A DNA stretch of 64,000 nucleotides from Oceanimonas pelagia (GCF_030849025.1 NZ_CP118224.1:2030001-2094000); one strand, 5' to 3'. Shown: positions 50,420 to 61,971, numbered from the stretch's first letter. Numbers and translations are program-made. The notes: generated by a model not told the origin, from the sequence alone.

Positions 50420-51633
50420 CAAGTATTTTCATGCCTGCGGGAAAGCGTCGGTTGCAGCCCGCCCACGCCCAGGGCATGGGCCGCCAGCCGTCGCTTGAGC
50501 GGCGTCAGCCTGTCGGTCAGGCCAAGGCCCAGGGCACGCAATGCCCTGAATGGCCCTAATTCGATGCCAAACAGTCGTTTCAATCCTTCCATGCCCGCCA
50601 GCATGGTGGCGGCTTCGGCCTTGCGCCAGCGTTCAAAACCGCGCAGCCCGGCCAGCTTGCCGATGTCCTGGCCCGCGGCATGGCGGGCCAGCAGGGTGTC
50701 GGCCAGGGCCGCCGCATCCTGCAGGCCCAGATTCACCCCCTGCCCCGCCAGCGGATGTATGGTATGGGCGGCATCGCCGATCAGCGCCCAGCGCGGACCG
50801 CAGAACTGCTGGCTGTAGCGGGCCCTGAGGGGAATGGCCGCACGCGGCCCCAGCACCCGGCACAGGCCCAGACGCAGATCGAAGGCGGTGGCCAGTTGCT
50901 TGTTGAACTCAACTTCGGATAACGCCAACAGAGCTTCGGCCCGCTCCGGGGCGCAGGACCACACCAGCGAGCACTGGTGAGGATTCGCCAGCGGCAGAAA
51001 GGCGATAATGTCGTTGCCATGAAAGATCTGCCGGGCACACCGGCCGTGGGGCTCGTCGGTTTCAAGGGTGGCCACCAGCGCGTGGTGATCGTAATCCCAT
51101 TCGAGCATGCCCGGTTGCATCTGGCTACGCAGCCAGGAGCGGGCGCCGTCGGCGCCGACCAGCAGCCGGCCGGTAATGGGGGTACCGTTGTCCAGCAGCA
51201 CAAAGGCACCGGCGTCGCTGGCAGAGACGGTGGCAGCCCGGGCCGGCAGGTGCAGGCTGATGTGCGGGCTGAGCCGCGCCCGCTCCAGCAGGTGATATTG
51301 CAGCAGCCGGTTTTCGACAATATGGCCCAGATGAGGCTGATGCATCAGTTCGGCGGAAAAACCGATGCGGGCACGGCTTGCGGCCTCCCACACTTCCATC
51401 TCGGTATAAGGGCCAAGGCGGTCGCTGTGGCCGGGCCAGGCCCCCAGGTTTTCCAGCAGGGTTTGCGAGGCCAGGTTGATGGCACTGACCCGGTTGTCGG
51501 CCACCGCGCCAAAGTGCGGGTCCGGCTCCTGCCCTTCCACCACCGCCACCTTCATGCCGCTGGGGGCCAGCGCCAGCGCCAGGCTCAGCCCCACCATGCC
51601 ACCGCCAATAATAATGATATCTGCCGCTTGCAT
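50419..51633 (-). CDS. ubiI: FAD-dependent 2-octaprenylphenol hydroxylase UbiI (VisC)
   Basis: 404-residue flavoprotein monooxygenase of the UbiH/COQ6 family, responsible in E. coli for C5 hydroxylation in ubiquinone synthesis. The FAD motif 'DIIIIGGGMVGLSLALALA' opens the protein. 'LLVGADGARSWLR' is the second (DG) motif, and 'WALIGDAAHTIHPLAGQGVNLGLQDAA' is the third (GD). It lies just downstream of ubiH (4-nt gap), the E. coli order. Confidence 0.92.
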   Translation of the reverse strand: MQAADIIIIGGGMVGLSLALALAPSGMKVAVVEGQEPDPHFGAVADNRVSAINLASQTLLENLGAWPGHSDRLGPYTEMEVWEAASRARIGFSAELMHQPHLGHIVENRLLQYHLLERARLSPHISLHLPARAATVSASDAGAFVLLDNGTPITGRLLVGADGARSWLRSQMQPGMLEWDYDHHALVATLETDEPHGRCARQIFHGNDIIAFLPLANPHQCSLVWSCAPERAEALLALSEVEFNKQLATAFDLRLGLCRVLGPRAAIPLRARYSQQFCGPRWALIGDAAHTIHPLAGQGVNLGLQDAAALADTLLARHAAGQDIGKLAGLRGFERWRKAEAATMLAGMEGLKRLFGIELGPFRALRALGLGLTDRLTPLKRRLAAHALGVGGLQPTLSRRHENT

Positions 51634-51637
51634 CAGC

Positions 51638-52828
51638 TTACCTCTTGCCCATGGCCCGCCAGGCCAGTTGACTCTTTAACGGGGAGCAGGCCGCCATGGC
51701 CGAGAGCCCCAGGTTGCGCCCGGCGGCAAGCACCGGGTGATCGTTGGAAAACAGCAGCGCCAGCGCCGTGGTGAGCCCCACCATGCCGGCCTGATCGGGC
51801 AGCCGCGCGCGGCCGTAGCCGCTGAGCACGGCGTGACTGCCGAGATCCTGCCCGGCAGTCAGGGCCCGCGCCAGGTGCTCGGTGAGGGTGGCCACATCCC
51901 GCAGCCCCAGGTTAAAGCCCTGGCCGGCAATGGGATGCAGCAGATGGGCGGCGTTACCCAGCAACACCACACGGTGCTGCCAGGGCCGGAGCGCCTCGTC
52001 CAGCACCAGCGGATAACAATGGCGCTCGCCGGTACGCTCCAGTTTGCCCAGCCGGTAACCGAACTGCCGTTGCAGGGCGGCCAGAAAGGCGGCTTCGCTC
52101 ATCGCCATCAGCGCTTCTGCCCGCCCGGGACTGACGCACCATACCAGCGAGCTGCGGCCCTCGCTCATGGGCAGCAGCGCCAGCGGGCCTTCCGGGGTAA
52201 AGCGCTCAAAGGCCCGGCCCCGATGGGGCTCGGCGGTGGCAATGTTGGCAATAATGGCGCTCTGGCCATAGTCCAGCCGGCGGCGGGGCATGCCCAGCCG
52301 CTCGCCAATCAGCGAGCGGTTGCCGTCGGCGGCCACCAGCAGGCCGGCACTGAAAGCGGCACCGGACGCCAGCTCCACATTGACCTGCTGCAATTGCTGT
52401 TCGAAACGGATAATACGGTCGGGACAATACAGGGTAATGTGCTCGCAGGCCGCCAGCCGGCGGTGCAGTTCACGCCCCGTGGGGTGCAGTTCAATCACCT
52501 GCCCCAGCGCCGGTACGCCGTATTCCTCCGCGCTCATTTCCACCCGACCAAAATGACCCTGATCGGATACCTGAATATGGGTGATGGGGGTGGCCAGAGG
52601 CGCCAGCGCCGGCCAGATGTCGAGTTGCTGCAGCAGGGTCTGGCTGTGCCAGGCCAGGGCAATGCTGCGGGCATCAAAGCCCGGGTGCAGATCCGGCCCG
52701 GGGCTGGCGGCTTCAATCAGCGCTATGTTGAGCCGGCCGCCATCGGGCCGGCGCAGCCCGGCCAGGCCCAGGGCCAGAACGGCGCCGGCCATGCCGGCAC
52801 CATTGATAACCAGATCGTAATGGGTCAT
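51638..52828 (-). CDS. ubiH: 2-octaprenyl-6-methoxyphenol hydroxylase UbiH
   Basis: 396-residue paralogue of UbiI that hydroxylates C1 of the ubiquinone ring precursor. FAD motif 'DLVINGAGMAGAVLALGLAG', DG motif 'LLVAADGNRSLIGERLG', GD motif 'VVLLGNAAHLLHPIAGQGFNLGLRD' (Asn in place of the usual Asp after Gly). It is 24 nt downstream of ygfB; the pepP gene that usually separates them is absent. Confidence 0.92.
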   Translation of the reverse strand: MTHYDLVINGAGMAGAVLALGLAGLRRPDGGRLNIALIEAASPGPDLHPGFDARSIALAWHSQTLLQQLDIWPALAPLATPITHIQVSDQGHFGRVEMSAEEYGVPALGQVIELHPTGRELHRRLAACEHITLYCPDRIIRFEQQLQQVNVELASGAAFSAGLLVAADGNRSLIGERLGMPRRRLDYGQSAIIANIATAEPHRGRAFERFTPEGPLALLPMSEGRSSLVWCVSPGRAEALMAMSEAAFLAALQRQFGYRLGKLERTGERHCYPLVLDEALRPWQHRVVLLGNAAHLLHPIAGQGFNLGLRDVATLTEHLARALTAGQDLGSHAVLSGYGRARLPDQAGMVGLTTALALLFSNDHPVLAAGRNLGLSAMAACSPLKSQLAWRAMGKR

Positions 52829-52852
52829 GACGGAGCCCTTGTTGCCGGACGA

Positions 52853-53422
52853 TCAGTGCAGGGTGGGTTGCGCCGGGGCCGGGCGGCCCTTGCCGAATTC
52901 CTCAAAGGCCATGGTGGCACCGAGCTTGAGGTGTTCGTAAAGCACCACAAAGGCGGCTTCACTTTCTTCATCTTCCTGCTCGAACTCACCGGACACCTGG
53001 GTAATGCTGCTGATGTCCTGGATCATTTCCTGCAATTCGGGCGAGGCCTTGTTCAGCTCCTGCTGCACCACGCCAAAGCCGGCGAGAAAGGCCCCGGCCC
53101 ACTCCATCATGGCGTCGAGCCGATCGTCGAGGGGCTCTTCGTCGTCGGGCAGCAACAGCTCAAAGCGGGTCTGCTCCATCAGATCATCGTAAACCCGGTT
53201 AAACAGCAGATTAACCGCCTTTTTCAGCTCGGCGGGCAGACCGAAACCGTCGTTGAGCAGCTCGTTGAAATGCTGCTGCCAGCGGGCATCGTCCCGGGCC
53301 ATGCCGCCGCAGATCAGGCCGCAAATCACCCCGTGCACTTCGGCGGCGGTTACCACCAGGTTGTGCTGCTCCAGCAGGGTGGTAAAGGCATCAAAGTTGA
53401 GGCGGGCTTTCTCGTTCATCAT
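52853..53422 (-). CDS. ygfB: UPF0149 family protein YgfB
   Basis: 189 residues of the YecA/YgfB family. Features are 'ARLNFDAFTTLLEQHNLVVTAAEVHGVICGLICGG' at the N-terminus and 'WAGAFLAGFGVVQQELN' in the middle, with a strongly acidic C-terminal third. In Pseudomonas YgfB modulates ampDh3/alpA expression; in other species the function is unclear. It is the first gene of the ygfB-ubiH-ubiI unit and divergent from zapA. Confidence 0.9.
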   Translation of the reverse strand: MMNEKARLNFDAFTTLLEQHNLVVTAAEVHGVICGLICGGMARDDARWQQHFNELLNDGFGLPAELKKAVNLLFNRVYDDLMEQTRFELLLPDDEEPLDDRLDAMMEWAGAFLAGFGVVQQELNKASPELQEMIQDISSITQVSGEFEQEDEESEAAFVVLYEHLKLGATMAFEEFGKGRPAPAQPTLH

Positions 53423-53564
53423 TTACTCGGCTGATACTATTCAAAATTACCGCAGATCCTAGCACCGTCCCTTGATGCAGACCAGCAACCCCTTGAAAGT
53501 TCTGATGGCCCACTATATATTCCCGAGACTTTATATTGCTCATTGCAAGCCACCTGAGGACCAC

Positions 53565-53864
53565 ATGACCAGAGCGGCAATCGACATTGTTATTCTCGGG
53601 CGCCCTTACAAGGTGGCCTGTCCTGCCGGGCAGGAAGATGCTCTGCACCGGGCAGCCGATATGCTCAACGAGCGAATCCGCAAGTTCAAGGAAAGCGGCA
53701 AGTCCGCAACCAACGAACAAATCGCCATTATGCTGGCGCTGAACGTCTGTCACGAGCTTGAGCTTGAAAAGGACAAGAATCATCAATATGCTGACGCCAT
53801 GGACAAGCGCATCAAGATGCTTCAGCATACCATTGAAGACGCACTTGCCAGCAAGGTAGGCTGA
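53565..53864 (+). CDS. zapA: Cell division protein ZapA
   Basis: 99-residue FtsZ-ring stabiliser. The N-terminal beta part 'IDIVILGRPYKVACPAGQEDALHRAADMLN' and the C-terminal coiled coil ('LNVCHELELEKDKNHQY', 'KRIKMLQHTIEDAL') match the family. ATG 53565 follows TGAGGA. It precedes the 6S RNA gene, a conserved arrangement. Confidence 0.95.
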   Translation: MTRAAIDIVILGRPYKVACPAGQEDALHRAADMLNERIRKFKESGKSATNEQIAIMLALNVCHELELEKDKNHQYADAMDKRIKMLQHTIEDALASKVG

Positions 53865-53880
53865 GTCCGCACAATTTGTT

Positions 53881-54062
53881 TTTCCCTGGGGTGTTCGTCA
53901 GTGGGTGGCGTCCCTGAGCCGATATCAACAGCACAGGAATCCCGCGTTGTTCGCTATTGAGCATGCTCGGCCCAGACCGAGACGCCTGCGGCGGGTACCG
54001 GGCTTCCGCCTTGAACCGACGGGTTCAAGGACTAACACTCGCAACGGCACTCCGGGGACCCA
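53881..54062 (+). ncRNA. ssrS: 6S RNA
   Basis: About 182 nt between zapA and fau. Conserved blocks of gammaproteobacterial 6S RNA are clear: GTGTTCGTCAG near the 5' end, CCCTGAGCCGATAT, GAGCATGCTCGG with CCGAGACGCCT, CCTTGAACC...GGGTTCAAGG and CACTCCGGGG near the 3' end pairing with CCCTGGGGTG. This forms the long imperfect duplex with a central bubble that mimics an open promoter and binds sigma70 RNA polymerase. The exact ends are approximate. Confidence 0.93.
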
Positions 54063-54082
54063 TTCCTTCTTCGGGCACTCTC

Positions 54083-54316
54083 ATGACCCAGCAGCAACCC
54101 AATAATCCCCTGCACGGCATCACCCTTGAAGCCCTGCTCACCGAGCTGGTGACAATATACGGCTGGGACGAGCTGGCCCGCCGGGTCAATATCAACTGCT
54201 TCAAAAACGATCCCAGCATCAAGTCCAGCCTGAAGTTTCTGCGCCGTACTCCCTGGGCCCGCACTCAGGTGGAAGAGCTGTATCTTCGTCTCAAAAACAG
54301 CCCCTGGCATCGCTGA
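54083..54316 (+). CDS. VF530 family DNA-binding protein (DUF2132)
   Basis: 77 residues starting [19 protein letters not shown], with '[19 protein letters not shown]', '[18 protein letters not shown]' and 'VEELYLRL'. This is the compact all-alpha VF530/DUF2132 fold described as DNA-binding from structure. It starts 20 nt after the 6S RNA and precedes fau; E. coli lacks it here. The upstream in-frame sequence belongs to the 6S RNA and is not coding. Confidence 0.85.
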   Translation: MTQQQPNNPLHGITLEALLTELVTIYGWDELARRVNINCFKNDPSIKSSLKFLRRTPWARTQVEELYLRLKNSPWHR

Positions 54317-54381
54317 CCCTTTGCCTTCAACCCGGCGTTGGGCATAAGCTCGGCTCATTCTTGTCTTCAACGGAATGAACC

Positions 54382-54960
54382 ATGACCGAACGCCATATCA
54401 TCCGCCAGCAAATCAGAGCCGCCCGCCGCCGGTTGACCCACGCCGAGCAACAGGCCGCCGCCCACGCCATTACCGAACGGGTGGCCGGCACCCCTCATCT
54501 GGCCCGGGCGCAAAAAGTGGCCCTGTACCTGGCCAATGACGGCGAGCTCGACCCCCACCCGCTGATCGACTGGTACTGGTCTCGTGGGGCCCAGGTGTAT
54601 CTGCCGGTGCTGCACCATTTCAGCCCGGGCCACCTGATGTTTTTGCGCTACGACCCCGACGCGCGCCTGATTGCCAACCGCTTCGGCATTCCCGAGCCCC
54701 GCCTCGACATTCGCCTGCTGCTGCCCAAAAATGAGCTGGAGGTAATTTACACCCCGCTGGTGGCCTTTGACGCCACCGGCAACCGCATAGGCATGGGCGG
54801 CGGCTTTTACGACCGCACCCTGGCCGGCTGGCATCAGGGGCTGGGCCCGCGCCCGGTCGGCCTGGCCCACGACTGCCAGCAGCTGCCGGAAATCCCCACC
54901 GACCACTGGGACGTGCCCCTGCCCGAGCTGCTCACCCCGGCCCGGCACTGGCGCTGGTAA
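54382..54960 (+). CDS. fau: 5-formyltetrahydrofolate cyclo-ligase
   Basis: 192-residue enzyme that returns 5-formyl-THF to 5,10-methenyl-THF. Features are 'RQQIRAARRRLTHAEQQAA', 'LYLANDGELDPHPLIDWYW' and the ATP/folate site 'NRIGMGGGFYDRTLAGW'. In E. coli it is also linked to 6S RNA (ygfA). 5-formyl-THF inhibits glycine-pathway enzymes, so its nearness to gcvTHP is metabolically sensible. Confidence 0.95.
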   Translation: MTERHIIRQQIRAARRRLTHAEQQAAAHAITERVAGTPHLARAQKVALYLANDGELDPHPLIDWYWSRGAQVYLPVLHHFSPGHLMFLRYDPDARLIANRFGIPEPRLDIRLLLPKNELEVIYTPLVAFDATGNRIGMGGGFYDRTLAGWHQGLGPRPVGLAHDCQQLPEIPTDHWDVPLPELLTPARHWRW

Positions 54961-55027
54961 AAGCCCCATGCAACCAGAGCCGGCTTTGCTATAATGCGCG
55001 GCACTTTTGCAGGAGAACAGCACAGCC

Positions 55028-55687
55028 ATGACACAAGACGAAATGAAAAAGGCCGCCGGCTGGGCGGCGCTGGAGTTCGTGACCCCGGGCAGCATTGTTG
55101 GTGTGGGCACCGGCTCCACCGTCAATCACTTTATCGACGCCCTCGGCTCCGTCCGGGATCAGATCAAGGGCGCGGTATCCAGCTCCGAGGCCTCCACCGA
55201 GCGCCTGGCAGCACTGGGCATTCCGGTGTTTGATCTCAACGACATCAGCGAGCTCAGCGTCTATGTGGATGGCGCCGATGAAATCGACGGCTCCATGGCC
55301 ATGATCAAGGGCGGCGGCGCGGCCCTGACCCGGGAAAAAATCGTCGCCGCCGTGGCCGACAAGTTCGTGTGCATCGTCGACGGCAGCAAAACCGTGGACG
55401 TGCTGGGCGCCTTCCCGCTGCCGGTGGAAGTGATCCCCATGGCCCGGGAATACGTGGCCCGGGAGCTGGCCAGACTCGGTGGCACACCCGTATACCGGGA
55501 AGGCGTGATCACCGACAACGGCAACCACATTCTGGATGTGCATGGCCTCAGCATTACCGAGCCCAAAGTGCTGGAAACCCGCATCAACGCCATTGTGGGC
55601 GTGGTCACCAACGGCCTGTTTGCCGAACGCGGCGCCGACGTGCTGCTGATCGGCACCCCCGACGGTGTGGTGCGCAAAGGCGGCTGA
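55028..55687 (+). CDS. rpiA: Ribose-5-phosphate isomerase A
   Basis: 219 residues. It interconverts ribose-5-P and ribulose-5-P. Motifs are '[16 protein letters not shown]' (phosphate loop), '[29 protein letters not shown]' with catalytic Asp/Glu/Lys, and '[19 protein letters not shown]'. Start [14 protein letters not shown] at 55028; AGGAGA lies 12 nt upstream, a somewhat long spacing. Its stop is 11 nt from the convergent modC stop. Confidence 0.97.
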   Translation: MTQDEMKKAAGWAALEFVTPGSIVGVGTGSTVNHFIDALGSVRDQIKGAVSSSEASTERLAALGIPVFDLNDISELSVYVDGADEIDGSMAMIKGGGAALTREKIVAAVADKFVCIVDGSKTVDVLGAFPLPVEVIPMAREYVARELARLGGTPVYREGVITDNGNHILDVHGLSITEPKVLETRINAIVGVVTNGLFAERGADVLLIGTPDGVVRKGG

Positions 55688-55698
55688 GGCCGGCGAAC

Positions 55699-56748
55699 TC
55701 AGTTCACCAGCGCCACCGCCTTGATCAGGGCATAACAGTGCATGCCCTGATGTAATTTCAGCTGGTTCGCCGACCAGGCGGACACCTCGGCCAGCAGTCG
55801 CTGGCCGCCATTCAGCTCGCCATCCACCAGCACTCTGCCCTCACCCATGTCATGCAATGCAAGCACCCGCACCGGCAGCTGGTTCAGGATCGATACCCCG
55901 CCCACCGGCGCCAGCGCCAGACTCACGTCCGAGGCCTGTATGCGCACCCGGACCCGTTCGCCTCCGGGCCGGCGGGCATGCACCAGCCACAGGGTCTGAC
56001 CGTGAAACACAAAGGGCGTGCGCCCGTCGGCCAGCCCGGTGCCCAGCTCCCCTTCCAGCATGCTGGCCGCCCCCAGCTCCACAAACAGCGGCGAGTCGGG
56101 CCGGGCCATGGCCTGCTGCAAGGTCTCCATGCGGGTGGTTCGGCCCTGCTCCATAAAGATCACCCGGTCCGCCAGCCGCTCCACTTCGTCCGGGGCGTGG
56201 GTGACATAAAACACCGCAACTCCGGCCCGCGCTGACAGGCCTTCAATCCAGGGCAATATTTCCCGTTTGGCCCGAGAGTCCAGGGCCGACAGGGGTTCAT
56301 CGAGCAGCAACAACCGGGGCGCCGTGAGCAAAGCCCGGCCAATGGCCACCCGCTGGCGCTGGCCGCCGGAAAGCGAGGCCGTGCCCTGCTCCAGCAAAGG
56401 TTCAAGCCCCAGCCAGCCGACTATTTCATCAAAGTCCGGTCTGCTCTGCCCCTTGGGCAAGCGGCGCCAGCCATAAAGCAGGTTGTTACGCACCGACAGA
56501 TGAGTGAACAGGCTGGCCTCCTGAAACACATAACCAAAGCGGCGCCGGTGCACCGGCAGCCGGTGCAGGTTTGCGCCGTTCAGCCACAGCTCGCCATCGG
56601 CCCGCTCCAGCCCGGCCAGGCAGCGCAGCAGGGTGGTTTTGCCACAGCCGGACGGGCCGAACAACGCGGTCACCCCGCTCGACGGCTGTTCAAAGGCGGC
56701 GTCGAGGCAAAACCCTGGGCGTGAGAGCTGAAACCGGGCTTTGATCAT
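55699..56748 (-). CDS. modC: Molybdate ABC transporter ATP-binding protein ModC
   Basis: 349 residues. Walker A is 'GPSGCGKTT' (31-39), the ABC signature 'LSGGQRQRVAIGRAL', Walker B 'LLLLDEPLSALD'. A C-terminal TOBE/Mop-like domain (about 285-349) begins 'RVRIQASDVSLAL', as expected for ModC. It overlaps modB (ATGA). Confidence 0.96.
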   Translation of the reverse strand: MIKARFQLSRPGFCLDAAFEQPSSGVTALFGPSGCGKTTLLRCLAGLERADGELWLNGANLHRLPVHRRRFGYVFQEASLFTHLSVRNNLLYGWRRLPKGQSRPDFDEIVGWLGLEPLLEQGTASLSGGQRQRVAIGRALLTAPRLLLLDEPLSALDSRAKREILPWIEGLSARAGVAVFYVTHAPDEVERLADRVIFMEQGRTTRMETLQQAMARPDSPLFVELGAASMLEGELGTGLADGRTPFVFHGQTLWLVHARRPGGERVRVRIQASDVSLALAPVGGVSILNQLPVRVLALHDMGEGRVLVDGELNGGQRLLAEVSAWSANQLKLHQGMHCYALIKAVALVN

Positions 56749-57425
56749 GGGTGCACCACCGAGAAGCGGCGGTTAAGGGCATACACCGTCATCAGAATGC
56801 TGAACGACAGCACCAGCAGCAACGCCGACAGGGTATGGGCCTGGCCGTATTGCAGCATTTCCACGTGATCGTAAATGGCGATGGAAATCACCTGAGTGGC
56901 GCCGGGAATATTGCCGCCGAGCATCAGCACCACGCCGAACTCTCCCAGGGTATGGGCAAAGCCCAGCACGATGGCGGTAAGAAAACCGCGCCGGGCCAGG
57001 GGCACCGCCACGGTAAAGAACCGGTTCAGGGGCGAGGCCCCCAGGGTGGCCGCCACTTCCAGCGGACGCCGGCCCATGGCCTCAAAGGCCCCCTGCAGCG
57101 GCTGCACCACAAAGGGCAGGGAATAAAACGCCGAGCCGATCACCAGGCCGGTAAAGGTAAAGGCCAGGCTGCCCCCCCCCAGGGTCCGGGACAGACCACC
57201 GATAATGCCGTGGGGCCCCAGCGCCAGCAGCAGGTAAAATCCCAGCACCGTGGGCGGCAGCACCAGCGGCAGCGCCACCACCGCCTCGACGGCGGTCTTG
57301 ATGCGGCTTTGGGTCTGACTCAGCCACCAGGCCAGCGGTGTGCCCAGCACCAGCAGCACCAGCACGGTCACCCCGGCCAGCCGCAGGGTCAGGCCGAGCG
57401 CCGCCATGTCCTGAGGCACCAGCAT
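56745..57425 (-). CDS. modB: Molybdate ABC transporter permease ModB
   Basis: 226-residue membrane permease with five to six TM helices. The EAA motif is visible as 'EVAATLGASPLNRFFTVAVPLARRGFLT'. It starts directly after the modA stop (TGAATG) and overlaps modC. Confidence 0.96.
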   Translation of the reverse strand: MLVPQDMAALGLTLRLAGVTVLVLLVLGTPLAWWLSQTQSRIKTAVEAVVALPLVLPPTVLGFYLLLALGPHGIIGGLSRTLGGGSLAFTFTGLVIGSAFYSLPFVVQPLQGAFEAMGRRPLEVAATLGASPLNRFFTVAVPLARRGFLTAIVLGFAHTLGEFGVVLMLGGNIPGATQVISIAIYDHVEMLQYGQAHTLSALLLVLSFSILMTVYALNRRFSVVHP

Positions 57426-58175
57426 TCAGTTGGCCTGCTCGATGCCGTAGCCGTAAGCCCGGATCACCGCCTGTCCCTCGGCGGAGCGCACATAATCCAG
57501 CAGCGCTGTCGTTGCGGGCGTATCGCTCAACTGCACCGCCTGCTGCACGATGGGGGCGTATTGATCGGCAGGCACCTCCCACCAGGAGCCACCGGCGTAT
57601 TCCCCCTGGCTGAACACCTGAGACTTGGCCACAAAGCCGAGCTCGGCATTGCGGCTGTAGACATACTGATAGGTCTGGCCGATGTTTTCGCCCCGCACCA
57701 TGCGCTTGCTGAAGTCTTTCCACAGCCCCATGCCGGTCAGCACCTCCTGCGCGGCCCGGCCATAAGGTGCAGTGGCCGGGTTGGCGATGGCCAGAAAACG
57801 AAAATCGCCGTGCTTGAGGGCCGTGAGCTCGTCATCAATCAGCTGGTCATCGGGACTCCACAACACCAGGGTGCCCAGGGCATAGGTAAAGCGGCTGCCG
57901 GGCACAATGACGCCTTCCTGCTCCAGCAGTGCGGGGCGGATATCGTCGGCGGAAAAGAACACATCAAAGGGCGCGCCGTTTTTGATCTGGGCATAGAGCT
58001 TGCCGGTGGAGCCGGAAGAGATCAGCACGCGGTGGCCGGTTTGCTGTGCAAACTGCTCGCCAAGCGTGGTGATGACATCCAGAAAATTGGCGGCCACCGC
58101 CACTTTGATCTCATCGGCATGAAGGGGCACGGCGGCCCCCAGCGTACACAACAGCAAAGCGGTACGACCCAACAT
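57426..58175 (-). CDS. modA: Molybdate-binding periplasmic protein ModA
   Basis: 249 residues with a signal peptide ending near 'PLHADEIKVAVAANF'. Ligand-site segments are 'VAVAANFLDVITTLGEQFAQQTGH', 'ISSGSTGKLYAQIKNGAPFDVFFSAD' and 'TALLDYVRSAEGQAVIRAYGYG'. It binds molybdate/tungstate. It is the first gene of modABC, divergent from modE, with two ModE-like boxes in between. Confidence 0.96.
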   Translation of the reverse strand: MLGRTALLLCTLGAAVPLHADEIKVAVAANFLDVITTLGEQFAQQTGHRVLISSGSTGKLYAQIKNGAPFDVFFSADDIRPALLEQEGVIVPGSRFTYALGTLVLWSPDDQLIDDELTALKHGDFRFLAIANPATAPYGRAAQEVLTGMGLWKDFSKRMVRGENIGQTYQYVYSRNAELGFVAKSQVFSQGEYAGGSWWEVPADQYAPIVQQAVQLSDTPATTALLDYVRSAEGQAVIRAYGYGIEQAN

Positions 58176-58188
58176 GACACCTTCCTAA

Positions 58189-58213
58189 CGGTTATATAGT
58201 TTCATATACAGCG
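58189..58213. promoter_or_regulatory. Probable ModE box proximal to modA
   Basis: CGGTTATATAG-TTT-CATATACAGCG is an imperfect dyad with TATAT core arms, close to the E. coli ModE operator (CGTTATATTG...CTACATAACG). It lies 13 nt upstream of the modA start codon. Confidence 0.65.
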
Positions 58214-58222
58214 ATTCAATGT

Positions 58223-58250
58223 ATCGCTGTATAATAAAAAATACAACGAT
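58223..58250. promoter_or_regulatory. Probable second ModE box in the modA-modE gap
   Basis: ATCGCTGTAT-AATAAAAA-ATACAACGAT is an imperfect inverted repeat of ModE-box style. A perfect CAGCGAT/ATCGCTG repeat (58209-58229) bridges it with the first box. It lies 49 nt before the preferred modE start. Confidence 0.6.
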
Positions 58251-58299
58251 ATTGACGTATCATGGCAACCCTGCGTTGTCACCGACCATGAGGACCAGA

Positions 58300-59076
58300 A
58301 TGGAGCTGGATATATTGCTGAGCCTGCAACAACGGGGGCGCCTGTTTATCTCCCCCAGACGGGTGCGCCTGCTGGAGTGCATTCGCGAGCAGGGCTCCAT
58401 CAGCCGGGGCGCGCAAGCGGCGGGCATCAGCTACAAGTCGGCCTGGGATGCGGTCAAGGACATGAACGAGCTGGCCGGCCAGCCTCTGGTGACCAGCGAA
58501 GCCGGTGGCAAGGGAGGGGGCGGTGCCCGCCTCACCGGTTATGGCGAACGGCTGCTGAAAATCTATGGCCTGCTGGGGCAGATTGAACGCATGGCGGTGG
58601 ATGCCCTGCAGGACGAAAGCGCGTCCCTCGACAGCCTGCTGGCGGTGGTGTCGCGCTTTGGTCTGCAGACCAGCGCCCGCAACCAGTTTTTTGCCTGTGT
58701 GCAGTCGGTGGGTCGCCGGGATCTCCGCCATCAGGTCGGCCTGCGCCTGAACGGCGGAGCGCAGCTGGTTGCGGACATTACCGAGCGCAGCTGCCAGCGG
58801 CTGGGGCTGGCGCCGGGCAAGGAAGTGCTGGCGCTGGTCAAGGCCCCCTGGGTGACCATTGAGACTGAACGCAGCGTCCCAACGCCCAACCGCCTGCCCG
58901 GCACCGTTGGTGAGGTCATCAGCGGCGAGCAGTTTAATGAAGTGCTGCTCACCCTGGATCAGGGGGGCGAGATCTGCGCCCTGCGCCCGGTCAGCGAGCC
59001 GGTGCCCGCCCGCAATGAGCGGGCATTTGCCTGTTTTGGTCCGGAGCAAGTGATACTGGCCACACTGGAAACCTGA
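58300..59076 (+). CDS. modE: Molybdate-responsive transcriptional regulator ModE
   Basis: 258 residues from ATG 58300 (GAGGA 5 nt upstream). The N-terminal winged HTH of the LysR/ModE type (MELDILLSLQQRGRLFISPRRVRLLECIREQGSISRGAQ..., about 1-110) includes 'AQAAGISYKSAWDAV'. Two C-terminal Mop/TOBE domains bind molybdate ('SARNQFFACVQSV' onwards and 'NRLPGTVGEVISGEQFNEVLL'). It is full length and divergent from modABC, which it should repress with molybdate bound. Confidence 0.95.
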   Translation: MELDILLSLQQRGRLFISPRRVRLLECIREQGSISRGAQAAGISYKSAWDAVKDMNELAGQPLVTSEAGGKGGGGARLTGYGERLLKIYGLLGQIERMAVDALQDESASLDSLLAVVSRFGLQTSARNQFFACVQSVGRRDLRHQVGLRLNGGAQLVADITERSCQRLGLAPGKEVLALVKAPWVTIETERSVPTPNRLPGTVGEVISGEQFNEVLLTLDQGGEICALRPVSEPVPARNERAFACFGPEQVILATLET

Positions 59077-59104
59077 TTTGCCCGGCCTCAGCCGGGCAAA
59101 TCAG
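59073..59104 (+). terminator. Hairpin at the modE stop codon
   Basis: A perfect 14-bp stem, CTGATTTGCCCGGC/GCCGGGCAAATCAG, with loop CTCA includes the modE TGA in its left arm. No T run follows; on either strand it could end transcription or protect a 3' end. Confidence 0.55.
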
Positions 59105-59122
59105 CAAGCATGGGGCACAGCG

Positions 59123-59139
59123 CTCCACTCAAGTGGGGC

Positions 59140-59144
<5 letters not shown>
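59123..59144. repeat. REP unit with CCTACA end overlapping the acnA stop
   Basis: CTCCACTCAAGTGGGG followed by CCTACA repeats the right unit of the BIME at 17587-17608 with few differences. Read on the minus strand, its TGTAGG contributes the TAG stop of acnA. Confidence 0.7.
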
Positions 59145-61845
<2,701 letters not shown>

Positions 61846-61971
61846 GGCTCCTCCTGGTTGATTGCCCGGCGCACGGCCGGAAGCTGATTGTTTGGGATAT
61901 CAACAAATTAGGTCTACAGTATGATGCATGGTTGCAGTGCAGGCAAAACCACCGCCGCAGGAGGGACTGCC

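Noticed and set aside
53957-54082. Upstream extension of the VF530 gene
   Set aside because: This sequence is the 3' half of 6S RNA; the ATG at 54083 restores the family N-terminus.
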